From: Edaphochlamys debaryana
Lineage: Eukaryota > Chlorophyta > Chlorophyceae > Chlamydomonadales
Assembly (NCBI GenBank): GCA_016858145.1
Contig: JAEHOE010000003.1
Location: 930,001 to 994,000, forward strand
Direction of reading: 5' to 3'
Length of the DNA stretch: 64,000 bases
Shown: one piece after another, positions 20,994 to 33,300 of the stretch
How the letters are laid out: every line of letters starts with the position of its first letter
Numbering within the stretch: position 1 is the stretch's first letter
The notes under the pieces: model-generated
Seen by the model: the letters and a program-made list of their open reading frames with translations, nothing else
What the model was told of the DNA's origin: nothing
The model's database searches: none
Made by a program: the position numbers and the translations under genes

Positions 20994-22716
20994 AAGAAGG
21001 CGGGGTTGGCGGGGAAGCCGGTCTAAGACTGGCCTCACGCTTTATCCAAGGCGCGCTGGGCTTCTTGCCTAGTGTGCCCACCTGGGTGGCGGTGGCGATG
21101 GCGCAACTTCGTCGTCTCCATCCGGCCGCCCACCCCCTCGCCCTCCTCACTGCAGCCGCTGGCGGGCGCCTCTTCGGATGCCCCATCCCCAGCGACTGCC
21201 CCGCCCTCAAACGTCTTGTCTCTGCCTTCACTACTCTTCCGCCGCCGGCTGTGCTTGTGTGGGACTTGCTAGCAGCGGGGCCATGGTGCTACCACGCTCC
21301 GCTGTGGGGCAATCCCGCGCTTGATGCTGGCGGCGAGCCTCTACATGTGGCTTTCCCCGACCTCTTCGACGTGCCTTCGCTTCGTTGCGTGGGCATGGCG
21401 GTTGCGGTGGTGGATGCCTTCCGTCGCTTCAACCGTCAATGGGAGCGGCGGCCTGGCGGGCGCCCGTCGCCGCGCTGGGCTCGCCGTTGCCTGCCCCTGT
21501 ACCGCTCTGACGTCGTGCTTGGTGTGCTCGGCGTCTCGGAATGGTTCACGCTACCGTCCGAGCTCCACTGCGGAGTTCGGGCCGCTGGCCTCTTTGCAGC
21601 ACTGCTGCAGCGTATCCCCCCAGCTTGGGTGGAGGCTGCACGTGCTGCACGGCTGGCGCCTGGTGGGCCGGCCGCGGCCCCGCCGCTGCTGGCTGCCTGT
21701 CGCATCATCGCCCCTGCCGTGGGCTGGACGCTGCCGCCGGGTGCTCCCTGCCGCGTGATCCAGCTCACGGTTCGGGCCGCTACTCAGCTCCAACTCTCCG
21801 CGTCGGTGGACTCGCTGGCGCGGCGCCATCGGGCCTTCGTTGCGGAGGCCCTGTCCCTTCCCGCTGCGCCGCCTGAATCACTGTCTGCGTTCGCCGCAGC
21901 TCTGCGGCGGCTTTGGGCGGTGCGGTGGGAGCCGGAACACAAAGAACCGCTCTGGCGTCTGGCTCTTAATGGGTTTGCGGGATTTGGGATGCATGCAGCT
22001 GATATTGCACGGGGAGTAGGCCCTGCGATGTGCCCATGTGGTGTGTGGATGGATGAAGGGGATCGGGCGCACCACTTCTGGTCTTGCTGTGTCGCTGGTG
22101 CTCTTCGTGAGGCCCTTGAAGAAGAACTGTACAGATGGACTCCTAGCTATGCCCTCGGCAAGCAGCATTTGTGGCTCGTGACTCCGCCCGCGGGCGTGTC
22201 TGGTGTGACTTGGGATGTGGTCTGCCTAGCTGCGGTGGCTGCTCTGGAGCGGGGACGTCAGTGGCTCTATGCCGCCCGCCCGGAGACAGGTGCCCCGCTT
22301 GGGCGCGCCACCCTTTCTCGACTTGGTTTGCAAGTGGTTGCGGAATTTTGGGCTCGTGTTCGCTCCTTTGCGGAAGACTGTGGTCAAGGTTTCAGTAAGA
22401 AGTGGAGAGACGTTCCGCCCGAGCACCCTTTCCTGGGCGGCGTCGCCGGGAAGCCGCGGTTCAACCCCCCTGCGGATGTCGAGCCGCCTTCCCCCTGACT
22501 CGGCGTGGTTGTGGTGCTTGTGATGATCTCATGTAGCTAGCCCTCTCGGGCTGGGACTGTCACTGTATGGGTTGGAGTAGGTGGCTGCCTCGGTGTTGGA
22601 CATTCCCTTAGGGTACGCCTGGGGTCGGGGGAAGTTGACTCTCTCCCCCTTGTGCGGGGCCGGCAGCTTGCTGCCCGCTGGCCGCAACCCTGTAATGCGT
22701 CATTCCTAAGACTGGG
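20994..22716 (+). mobile_element. 5'-truncated LINE (non-LTR retrotransposon), copy 1
   Basis: Contains the 3' part of a long retroelement frame plus a 3' UTR of about 218 bp. The last bases are TGTAATGCGTC...AAGACTGGG, with TGTAA at 22691-22695, about 21 nt before the end, as expected for a transcript-derived 3' terminus. The reverse transcriptase core is missing, so the element is dead. The 5' edge is set where similarity to the uridine kinase copy ends and the LINE frame opens. Confidence 0.75.
21002..22498 (+). pseudogene. LINE ORF C-terminal region (post-RT, Cys/His motif)
   Basis: The frame is open from about 21002 to the TGA at 22496-22498. It has no proper start: it begins within LRLASRFIQGALGFL and the first in-frame ATG is internal. 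Near the C-terminus CPCGVWMDEGDRAHHFWSC is a C-x-C..HH..C motif typical of the zinc-finger segment after the reverse transcriptase of algal and plant LINEs, preceded by LWRLALNGFAGFG. The RT catalytic core (YADD-type box) is not present. It would be the tail of an ORF2 protein, not a host gene. Confidence 0.72.
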
Positions 22717-23584
22717 CCCTGTCCCTTCCCGCTGCGCCGCCTGAATCACTGTCTGCGTTCGCCGCAGCTCTGCGGCGGCTTTGGGCGGTGCGGTGGGAGC
22801 CGGAACACAAAGAACCGCTCTGGCGTCTGGCTCTTAATGGGTTTGCGGGATTTGGGATGCCCGCAGCTGATATTGCACGGGGAGTAGGCCCTGCGATGTG
22901 CCCATGTGGTGTGTGGATGGATGAAGGGGATCGGGCGCACCACTTCTGGTCTTGCTGTGTCGCTGGTGCTCTTCGTGAGGCCCTTGAAGAAGAACTGTAC
23001 AGATGGACTCCTAGCTATGCCCTCGGCAAGCAGCATTTGTGGCTCGTGACTCCGCCCGCGGGCGTGTCTGGTGTGACTTGGGATGTGGTCTGCCTAGCTG
23101 CGGTGGCTGCTCTGGAGCGGGGACGTCAGTGGCTCTATGCCGCCCGCCCGGAGACAGGTGCCCCGCTTGGGCGCGCCACCCTTTCTCGACTTGGTTTGCA
23201 AGTGGTTGCGGAATTTTGGGCTCGTGTTCGCTCCTTTGCGGAAGACTGTGGTCAAGGTTTCAGTAAGAAGTGGAGAGACGTTCCGCCCGAGCACCCTTTC
23301 CTGGGCGGCGTCGCCGGGAAGCCGCGGTTCAACCCCCCTGCGGATGTCGAGCCGCCTTCCCCCTGACTCGGCGTGGTTGTGGTGCTTGTGATGATCTCTT
23401 GTAGCTAGCCCTCTCGGGCTGGGACTGTCACTGTATGGGTTGGAGTAGGTGGCTGCCTCGGTGTTGGACATTCCCTTCGGGTACGCCTGGGGTCGGGGGA
23501 AGTTGACTCTCTCCCCCTTGTGCGGGGCCGGCAGCTTGCTGCCCGCTGGCCGCAACCCTGTAATGCGTCATTCCTAAGACTGGG
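22717..23584 (+). mobile_element. LINE 3' segment, tandem copy 2 (868 bp)
   Basis: Repeats about 21849-22716 head to tail with a period of 868 bp. I counted four substitutions between copies (two in GCATGC/GCCCGC near 22000 versus 22860, one at ATCTCATG/ATCTCTTG, one at CCTTAGGG/CCTTCGGG). It encodes the last part of the ORF (22719-23366), the same 3' UTR and a second TGTAA at 23559-23563. Both copies end at exactly the same base (ACTGGG). Either a tandem duplication or insertion of a second truncated LINE at the tail of the first explains this. Confidence 0.85.
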
Positions 23585-23724
23585 TATGGAGCCACAGCCG
23601 TACCCTGCGCGCGACAGCACAAGGCTCTCACGCTCTCATTTGTGATGGTGATGCTTGTACAAGAGCGCTGTTATCGGCCCGTGCCCGGGTAGAGGCGGCC
23701 CTCGGCGAGGCTGGGATCGGTCGC

Positions 23725-23730
23725 TATAAG
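23725..23730 (+). promoter_or_regulatory. TATA-like box of the putative flagellar gene
   Basis: TATAAG within CGCTATAAGGAG, 153 bp upstream of the ATG at 23883 and 141 bp after the LINE copy ends. The spacing suits a short 5' UTR. Confidence 0.4.
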
Positions 23731-23882
23731 GAGTGGCGGGTCGCGCCTTCAACCTCCGAGCACTGCACCCTGGGTGTCTATTCAAGCTACAACATTGACC
23801 GCTTGCACCCTACCACTAAACGCTGTCAGTACCAACAGCAGTGACACAAAGCCGAAGCCCATTCTTATTCACGTCGGCAAGA

Positions 23883-25053
23883 ATGTACGCGCACAACGCA
23901 GGGCCAGACTTGAGCCAGACATACCAGAACACGGTGCTGGTCAAGAATTGGTACGAGGACCGCTTCCAGACCGAGGTCGCACAATCGACCGGGAGAACAC
24001 TCAAGGAGCTTCCCACAAAGGAGAGGGTAGTGCCAGCAGGTTTCCCAGGACAATGGGAGACGACGAAAGTGGCGGCGGACACAAGCCGCATGACATCCCC
24101 ACCAGTGGCGAAGGTTGCCAAGCCCTCAATGTACTCTGAAGACAATCTGGCGGAGAGGCTAACAACCTACGGGTTATCTGACAAGCTCTCCTACACGCTA
24201 GGTAAGAGGAGCAAGAGGAGCTCGGTCCTCTCCAGCTCAAGCCGACAGGGGGGGGCCGGGGGAGGGGCACTCGTCCGCTCAAAACGACCCAGCAACGGAG
24301 GGATCCACAACTGAGGGGAGCACGGACTCCGAGGGCAATAGCGCCTGCGGTGGGTAGGACAGGTTAGGGACTGGTCTACTGCTCGCTGCAAGGCCAGTTT
24401 TATGTCCTCCCTCAAGACGCGCCGGCCCCTGCTGTAGACCTCCAACCACGCGCCGGCCCCACTCACCCCTTGCAGGCCCCAACGCGGTGACCGAGGCCGC
24501 CAAGCCCGACCGGCGGTACTTTGAGACCACAAACAAAGCCATGTACGAGGATAAACCCATCTCCGACAAAACCGCGCACCCGGAGCGCTTCCAGAACGAG
24601 GTGCGCCTGGTCCGGCTCATCCCCATACACACACACCCATACCGGTGCACGTTTTCCCCGCCACCTGCAACCCTCCCCAAAACGAGAGGGCTCTCCACAC
24701 ACGCCAGCCACAGCTTCCACATCTCGTATGCACCTACCGGTACCTCCTCGGCCTAGCCTCGCACGCGCTGAACCCCCCTTGTCCTTGTCGACCCCGCCGC
24801 GCAGGTGCCCTCCAAGTTCGGCAAGACGGACTTCTGCATGAAGCAGCTCACGGGGGAGCCTAGCGACCAGCCGCCGTCGGCGGCCGGCGGCAAGGGCAAC
24901 CGCGGCGAGATCACGCGGCGCCCGGGCGAGAGCGGCAACCCCTACGGCGTGTCGGTGTTTGTGGACGAGTACGCCACGTGGGGCACCGCGATCAAGGGCA
25001 TGCCCCTCACGGAGACCGTGGACCGCAAGCAGACCAAGTACTTCCCCAAGTGA
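23883..25053 (+). CDS. Putative flagellar-associated protein (CFAP107/CFAP95-like microtubule inner protein)
   Basis: Three exons: 23883-24201, 24476-24600, 24805-25053; 230 residues with clean phases. The protein is hydrophilic, rich in Tyr, Trp, Pro and Lys, and has no signal or membrane segment. TYQNTVLVKNWYEDRFQTE near the N-terminus resembles the Y..KVL.GNW.EER segment of CFAP107, and short motifs with Trp-Tyr/Asn-Trp recur in ciliary doublet microtubule inner proteins. Later segments include RRYFETTNKAMYEDK, KFGKTDFCMKQLTGE and GNPYGVSVFVDEYATWGTA. Such proteins bind the lumen of axonemal doublets. The subfamily assignment is tentative; a flagellar structural protein is my best reading. 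The promoter is confined to about 300 bp between a LINE and the start codon. Confidence 0.6.
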
Positions 25054-27320
25054 GGCGGCGGCGGCGGCGGTTGCGGGGAGGAGGAAGCGGAAGCGGAGCA
25101 GCAGCGGCGGAGCAGGAGCAGGAGGCGGCAGCGGCAGTACAAAATAGTAGCCTCCCCAAGTGAGCAGCGGCGGCCGGGACGTGGACGTGGAGCAGGCGGC
25201 GGTGGCGGAGGAACATGCGGCGGAAACGGAGGACGAGGAGGAGGAGGAGCATAGCCAGTTGGACGACCAGCAGTGGAGTGGCGGCGCAGCGGCTCACTGC
25301 GAATGGGGCATGAGCAGGTTCCCGGGCGAGGCCGCGGGGCTGGATGCCGCGTGCGTCAGTGGCGAGGCGCTGTGCCTGGGCCCGGGCCTGACTTCCTGAA
25401 CGGTGCGATGAGACTGCGGGAAGCCAGCCAGCCAGGCAGGCAGGCACCGCCGGCAATCAACCGGTGGTCCGGCTGACGCGGCGCCGTGTCGGGGTCCAAT
25501 CACGGCTCAGCGCTCCGCAGGCGCCAGCAGCCCGGTTCCAGTGGCATGCGGGCGCATTGCGGTCGGGAGCCGGTACTGCAGCTGGGCGGCGGCAGTGGAT
25601 CGCTCGGGTCCTTGGGTCCGGATGGCTTCTAAACCTCGGCCGTTTGGTGCATGGCGACGCGTCTCTTCGAGGGACTCCCAAAGTCGGCTGTGGTGCGGTT
25701 TGCCGCACTTGCACGGCGCCTGCGTTGGGGGCTGAGCCTGGTTGCAGGCATGCGGCCGAGGGCAGGCTGTGCTGGGCAGCCGGGCAGCAGCCAGTGGGCA
25801 GCAGGGCAGGAGGCGCAGAGGCACCATGACGCTAGGGCGTCGGCAAGAGGACGAATCGCGGGGCTGCAAGCTTGCAGGTGGTTGAGGTTTTAGAGGGTAT
25901 GTGATAGATGGGTAGACAGGTGCGGCAGAAGCATTGTGCAGGGCAGGACTGGAGCATATGTACAGCACTGCGGCGAGATCCCGTAAGTGGGAAGGTCTAA
26001 GCTTGTCCGTGTGGGAGAAGCGCTGAGCTAGGATTTGGTGGCCGCAGCCCCAGCCGGGGCGCCACACCTTGTGATGAGTGATGAGTCTGATGACCACAGG
26101 GTGCGGGCTCATGGGTTGTGACCGCAGGTCTCTGGGACATGAAGGACGCATTTTGCAGCAGTCCGTGGCACGGCGGGAGTTGCGCTGAGATGATGCGCGG
26201 GAACGGACGGCGGCCGGACGGCGGTTGTGGACGGCTGTGGGCCGAGCGCTGGACTCGGCCCAGCTGTAAGCTTGGGTACGTGCCAGCACTGATGAGCCGA
26301 GCGTGAGAAGAGAAAGATCCAGAACAAAACTGTCGCAGGGGTAGTGCCAACAAGGGTGTCTGTCCTCGGGACAGGTAGAAGGGCTGAGCCCCAAACCCCG
26401 CGAGGCCGGGCAGCACTGGGGCCGGGCACTCGGCCTCACAGCACAGGACTTGACAACCACCAGCACCGCCATAGTGAGGGGCCTTTGCAATGCCGGTCTT
26501 CAGTCACTTCACTAACAGCGTTGTGACCAGGCCAAGCGCAACGGGTCTTCACGGGTCTTCCCTGCTGCAGCCAGTGTCCCAGTGACGCACTCATCCCTGG
26601 CACTCAGACTCAGTCGAAATATCACACCTGACAGCGGGCCCGGCAGTTCTGTGGGCATATCGCGGATGAGGAGGGCGAACGCGGGGCAGGGCGGGGCGGA
26701 GCGGGTCGTTTCAAGGCGCGGGGGGCTGCGGGGGAGGCGGGGGCTGCGGGCGGCTGCGTGGGGAGGCGGGGGGTTGCGCGCGCGCACACGCAGATCGAAA
26801 ACCGCCAGATGATCAACCGCGCTCGGCGCGCCTTTCCCTTCAGTAACCCCACCGGGGCACGTTAACGTCACAATAGCGTAGTGCCAGATAGCTAGCAGGC
26901 AGCTTGCCGTCCTCCCGCGCAAAGCAATCCTTGTTAAACACTGGCTGAGGCTGAGCCTGTCGGCTTGGACCACCTCAGCAGGACCTTTCGGAGCCTAGCA
27001 GCGAGGTGACTGTATATCAGGTGGGCGCGGATGCTTGCGATGTCCCGCGCGGGCTCGGAAAGGTTTCCGCTCGGCTGGGCCCCTCCACCCTCGCCTCTGA
27101 TCAAAATGCCTGATGGTAGCTTACTGCTGCCTTTGGCCGGGCGTGCGGCTTTAGTGCGGCTCCTCGGCTGCAACGCGCTGAGGTGGCCCCAGAGCCGGGC
27201 GGGCTGTGCGCGTGCGGCATCGCGCTCCCGCGACTCCTCGTTCCCGACGGTGTCCATGTAGCTGTCATAATGCGCTTTCTCGCTTGGTAAGGGCCTTGAA
27301 CCTGTGCACCTGCAGAGGCC
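25054..27320. other. Intergenic / UTR region
   Basis: Contains the 3' UTR of the putative flagellar gene. The stop-codon neighbourhood CCCCAAGTGAG is echoed at about 25155, within GGCGGC-rich DNA, suggesting a small local duplication. A TGTAA occurs at 26265-26269. The long minus-strand frame at 25507-26490 has no family signal and mixed composition, so I do not call it. Confidence 0.45.
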
Positions 27321-30300
27321 ATGCCTGCAGCCGAGACCCTGCCCAGCGGCGAGACCGATCCCACGCCCGTGGACGGTGGCACTCTGCTGCCGCCATGTGA
27401 GCCGGCTGAGGGAAGCGTAGCGCCGTCCCTGACCGCCGACACGCTGAACACCGCGGACGTCTCGGGCTCACACGTCCAGCAGCTCATCAGCCACGGCGCG
27501 GACGTGAACGCTCCGGATAACAATGGCTGGACGCCGCTCCACACGGCCGCGTATCACGGCCAGGAGGAGATTGTGCGCATCCTGCTCGCGAACAAGGCGA
27601 ACGTGAACGCGCGCAACAAGAGCGATGAGACTCCTTTGCATCTCGCGGCGAAGTGGCCGCAGGACAGGGTCGTAGAGGCTCTGCTGGCGGGTGGCGCGGA
27701 CCTCTCGGCGCGCAACAAGCGTGGGCGCACCCCCGCCCACGTCGCGGCCCTCTTCAACCGCCACGCCATTCTAGACCGCCTGCTGAACGCGGGTGCGTTC
27801 GTGATTGGAGGACGGGTGCAAGAGTTCGGGACGAGAAGCAACAGCATTGCCCAGGACGTCGCAGGGGACGAGGGGGGTCCTGTGGCGGGGATCCCCACGG
27901 TTTTGTGGCGTCGGCTCTCCACCCACACCGGTTTTAGTCTTCAGCCCTCCCCTTGCGCTACCCCTTCCCCCCCTCCAACCCCCAACCTCTCCACACACAC
28001 CCCATCCCTCACCCACCAGGCGCCGACGTGTCTGCCCGCGACGCCGACTCCGCCACGCCCCTGCACCTGGCGGTGCGGCAGGGCACCCCCGTGGAGCCGG
28101 AGCTGGTCAAGACGCTCATCCGCCACTCGGCCGACCTGGAGGCGGCGGACGCCCGCGGCCTCGCGCCGCTGCACCACCTGCCGCAGGCGCAGATGGGGGT
28201 GCGTCGCGTCGCGTTGCGGCGGGGGGAAGGGGGAGAGGGAAAGAGGGGAGTCTGCTTGGGGGATTTCTTGCGGGCCTCATTCTAACGTCCACGGGCCCGG
28301 CTGTGCTCGAGCTGCTCACACCTCTCCTCTGGCTGAGCGCGTGTGGCTTACCAAACCTCCTCCCGTTGCCGCTCCTCCTCGCTGGAACCCTCCCCCTCCC
28401 CTACTTGATCGTTTCCTGCTCGAAACACTATCCCCTTGCAGGACTGGCTCCACTGGGCCGCGTACGAGGGCAAGGAGGCGCTGCTGCGGGTGCTGCTGGC
28501 GCGGCCGGGCGTGCGGCCCGACTGCTACTCGGAGGAGGGCCTCACGCCCCTGCACCTGGCGGCACACGTCAACAGCTGCAGCATGGTGCGTGGGGGGGGC
28601 TGGGGGGGGGGCAGTGGGAGGTGGTGGTAAGGGTGGTGATGGTTGTAGTGGCTGTGCACTGGTGCAGAAATGAGTGGTAGAACATCAATCCGAGGGGGAC
28701 GGCAGTGCGGGGCCTCCGCACGCTCACCCCTCTGTCCGCTGCCCCCCGGCCCCCTCAGGTCCAGCTGCTCCTGAACGCGGGGGCAAAGGTCAACGCGCCC
28801 TCGCAGCCGCCCGCCAAGCCCTCAGGTGAGCCCTTGGCTCCAACCAAGCCCCCTCCCCCCTTTCCCCCCTGCTGCCCCTCACCCTCACACCCCGCCCACC
28901 CCTCCCCTCCCTCCCTCCTCTCCCTCCTCCCTCCCCACCCCTCACCCCACCCCCGCAGCCGGTCGCGAGACCTACGGCATCCCTCTCCCCGGCGCCCCCG
29001 GCTCCATCACCGCCGGCATCAGCGTGTCCCCGCAGCTCAAGGCCTACGGGGGCGCCTCAAAGCTGCCCCCGGGCGAGCTCACGGCGCTGCACATCGCCGC
29101 GGAGCGGGGCAGCGCGGAGCTCATCCGCCTGCTGGTGGGGGCGGGGGGCAAGGTCAATGTGCAGGTGCGGGGGAGGCCGGGGGTGGGGGTGGGGGGGTGG
29201 GGAGTGGGGAGGGAGTGGGGAGGGGTGGAGTGGGGTGGAGTGGGGTGGGGTGGGCCAGGTGGGACGGGGTGGGGGTGGGGCTGGAGGCTGGGGCTGGAAG
29301 GGTGCTGGGGTGTTGGGAGGAAGTTAGAGCACGTGCTGTGGGCTGGCTTGTGGTGTCAGGAGACGCGCCATGGCCCAACACCTCCCCCATCGTTCTCATG
29401 CCGCAGGGCGAGCGGGGCATGCCTCCTCTCCACGTGGCGGTGTGGGAGGGCAACACGGCGGCGGTGGCGTCCCTTCTGGCGGCCAAGGTGGGGCGGAGGA
29501 GCCGGGGGTGTGTGTGGCTGCCACGCAGCAGCCAGGGCAGCAGGTGCTGCCCCGAAGCCCAAGCTCACGCCTGGGCCTGGACTTGGACTTGGGGCACGGG
29601 TCCGTCCGCACCGGCTGATAGCAGCACCTCTCTTACGCCCTCCGCCCCAGGCCAGGCCCTTGCGCTCCCTTCCACGCCCCCTCAGACCTCCCCACCTCCC
29701 CCCTCCCCTCTTCCCTCCGCCCCCTCTATCCCAGGCCTCCGTGTCGCTCAAGTCCAAGGCGGGCGGCTTCACGGCGGTGCACTGCGCCGCGCTGTCGGCC
29801 CGCGCCTCGCCCGAGCTGCTGGGGCTGCTGCTGGACAACGGGGGCGCGGCGGTGCTGGAGGAGCGCTGCCAGGAGGGGTGGACGGCGCTGCACCTGGCGT
29901 GCCAGGTGGGGGCGGGGCGGAGGGGGGCTGGGGGTGCGGGCGGGGAGGGGCGCGGGGGCGTACTGGCGTGGGTGGCGCCGGAGTCATACTTTTGGGGTGG
30001 GGGGAGGAGCGCGGGGGGCCAGTAAACTGGCATGGGTGGTGGCGGACTCATGTGCCGGGCTGAGTCAGCGGTGCTTTGCTTGAGGGCGCCACAGGCCCCC
30101 GCCGACGCAAACTTCCTACGAGCACCTCTTTGCACCCTGCCAACCCTTCCACCCTCTGCCCGTCTCAGGCCGCTCCCCCCGCCATAGTGGACCTGCTGCT
30201 GCAGCGGGGCGCTCGGGCCAGCGCCAAGGGGAAGAACGGGCGCACGGCGGCGGACTGCGCGGTCAAGCGGCCGGAGATCCTGCAGGTGCGCCTGGGCGGA

Positions 30301-33300
30301 TGCGAGTGGTGGCTGCGAGGGGGGATCGGGCAGAGGGCTGCCGGGGAGTGGCCGTAGAATGGCCGAGGGAGGGGCAGGGGGGGAAGCATGCCACGGGCGG
30401 TCGGTGGGTTGGAAGGGTTGTGCGGAAGTCCCTCGGGAGTTCTCGTGTCACCCCCCACGTGTGTCCCCCCGCCGCAGATACTGCACGTGGCCACGGGGGG
30501 GAAGGTGCCGCTGCCGGCGGGCCTGGGCCTGGGCCTGGGCCTGCCCTCAGTCGCGGCAGCCGCCAACGGCCTCCTCGCCGCAGCAGCAGCCGTCGGCGGC
30601 GGCCCCAATGGCGCCTCCGCCAACGGCGGCTCTCGCAGCGGCGGCGGCGGCTCCTCCGCTGCCTCCGCCGCCGGCGCCGCCGGCAGGGGCAGCGGCCGCC
30701 GCGGCTCCTCCGGGGCGTCACCCGGCGGCGGCGGCAGCGGCAGCGGGTCTCAGTCTGGGCTACTGCCCGGTACGGCCGCTGTACTCGAGCCGTTGGAATC
30801 CATGGAGGCAACCCTAGCTGCGCTGCTGGCGGACATGGGCGGCGCGCTCTGTAGCCTGCAGGCGGGCGCGCTGTTCGGCTCCGCCGCCTGCGCCGCCGAC
30901 CCCGTCGGGCACTGCATTCGCCCCCTCGACAAGCGCTTAGTCATGGTGTGCACGCTGGGCTGCCAGTTCTCATTTCATCTACAGTGCTGGAAGGCCGCAA
31001 GAGAGGCGCTTAAGGACAAGTGGCCGGGCTTCACGGGCGCGCTGCAGTCGGGCGGGCGGTACTGCTGCATCGCGCCAAACTGTACCGGATACATACGGGA
31101 GCAGGCCATCTGCGACGGCACGACCGTGACCTCGCCCGCGCAGTCGCGGCTGTACGGCATGAGTCAGGAGGTGTACGACGACCTGCCGCCGAGCGCCAAG
31201 CCGCTCGGCGGCGCCGCGCCGCCGCTGCCCGGCGGCGGCGAGGGCGGGCTGCTGTCCGCCCAGGGCGGCTCCGCCGCTGCCGCCGCCGCCGGAGGTGGCA
31301 CGCAGGCGCAGCCTGCCCTGCCCGCCGGCAACGCTCCCGCCGGCGGCTCCGCCGCCGCCGCCCTCTCCGGCCTCCACACGCCTCTCAACCTGGCGCAGGT
31401 GATGATGCAGGCGGCGACGGCGGTGGGGAACATGGTCGGCGGCGCGGGCCGGCTCTCCCACAGCCAGCTGGCGGCAGCCTTCGCCGCCAGCGGCGGGCTG
31501 CAGAACCTGCTGGCCAACCCGCCGCCGGTGCCGCAGTGTATGTCGGCGCGGGAGGCCGCCGCCATCGCCGCCGAGACGCTCGGCGTCGGGCCCAGCCGCG
31601 GCCGCGGCGGTGGCGACGGTTGGTCCTCCTGCCACGTGGAGGAGCTGCCGTCGGACGACGAGGACGACGGCGCAGACGACATCAGCGCGGACGTGGCGAT
31701 GACGTCAGGCCGCGGCGGCGGCGGCGCATCCAGCCGTACCGGCGGCGCCGCCAGTGCCAGCGGCGCCGCGGCTGCCGCCGCCAACGGCGGCCACGGGCGG
31801 AAGCACGGCTCGAATGCCAAGGCCGGGAAGAGCGGCAAGGTTGGCAAGGCCGGCGGCGGCGGCAAGGGCGGGTCGACGGCGGCGGGGCCGATCAGCAGCG
31901 CCGCCGCCGCCGAGATGCTACAGCAGCTGCAGGGCCTGCAGCAGGCGGTTGCGGCGGTGCAGTCTGCCGTCGGCGCCGGCGGCGGCAGCGGCTCGGCGCC
32001 GGCGGCGTACAACTCCCAGACCGTCGCCTCCGCAACGGCGGCGGCGGCGCTGGCGGGGGGTGCTCGCCTGGTGATCCTGCCTGACTCAGCCAGCATGGCG
32101 CAGGGCGGGCCCATCCCAGCGGCGGAGCTGATCCCGCAGGAGCTGCCGCCGCCGCGCGGCGCTGGCAGCGGCGGCGGCAGCGGCGACGACGTCGACGGCG
32201 GCGACGTTGACGGCGGCGGCGACGGCCAGGCGATGCCGCCGCCGCGGCGGCGCTCGCACGTGCCGCCGATGCCCCGCCGGCCGCCGCCGCCGCCCGACAC
32301 CGGCGGCCTGCACCCCGTCTCTCCGCAGCTGGCCACCCCGCCGCCAGCCACCTCCCTCCTCACGCCGGGCGTGCAGCCCCCGCTCTCGCCTGTGGGAGTC
32401 ACCAGCGCATCCACGCCCCCCGTCCGACAGCCGGACGCCGCCCTGGCGCCCATCCTCGTCGGCCCCGTGCCCCAACCCCAACCCGGCACGCCCCCGGCCC
32501 CCTTCCCCTCGCCTTCCTCCCCCAGCCGCAACGGCAAGCCGCCCAGCACCGCCTCCGCCGCCACTACCGCTGCCGCGCCGGCCGCCACGGCCGCCACAGC
32601 CGCCTCCAGCGCGACCGTTACCTCGCGGAAGGCCGCCAACGGCTCGGCCACAACCACCACAACCACCACAACCGTCATCCGCTCGGGCCCCGCCGGCCTG
32701 TCCGTGTCCCGCAGCACTGCCTCCAAGCTCACCCCCGCCCAGGCCGCCCTGGCCCTAGGGGCGGGCAACTACGAGCCAGGCGGCTACGCCCGGGCCGTGT
32801 GCCCCAGCCACAGGCCGGGGGTGCACCGGGTGACGCTGTCCGCCACCACCCCCGCGGCGCCGCAGCCGACGGCAGCGGCGGCGGCGGCAGTGGACGTGGT
32901 GGCGGCGGCGGAGGCGGCGGAGGTGGAGGCTGGGCCGCAGCCTGCCAGCGTTGCGATCGCGGTCCCGGTGGAGCGAGTCCTGGCGGGTGCCGCCCCCGCC
33001 GCCGCTGCCGCCGCCCCGCCAGCTGCCGGCGGCGCGGGCCGCGGCAGCGCAGAGGCGCCGGCGGGCCCTGTCCCCGAGCAGCCTGCCGCCGCTGCCGCCG
33101 CCGCCAGCGCTTCTGCCGCTGACATCATCCGTGAGGCGCTGCAGAGCCTCCGCGCCCCCGCCGCCGCCACTGCTGCCGACGGCGCCGCCGCTGCCGCCGT
33201 CGCCGCCGCCTCCAGGCACCTGCTGATCGAGTCTCAGGACATCCCGCTGCTGTCGGGCACGCCGGGCATGCTGGAGGCCTGGCTGGCGGCGCACGTGGGC

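Noticed and set aside
21065..22498. 477-codon frame as a host gene
   Set aside because: The Cys/His tail motif, the tandem 868-bp copy and the TGTAA-ended 3' UTR show it is the end of a LINE, and its first codon is not ATG.
25507..26490. 327-codon open frame on the - strand
   Set aside because: No family motif, no splice-linked exons, and erratic Cys/His/Pro/Arg composition typical of chance frames in GC-rich DNA.
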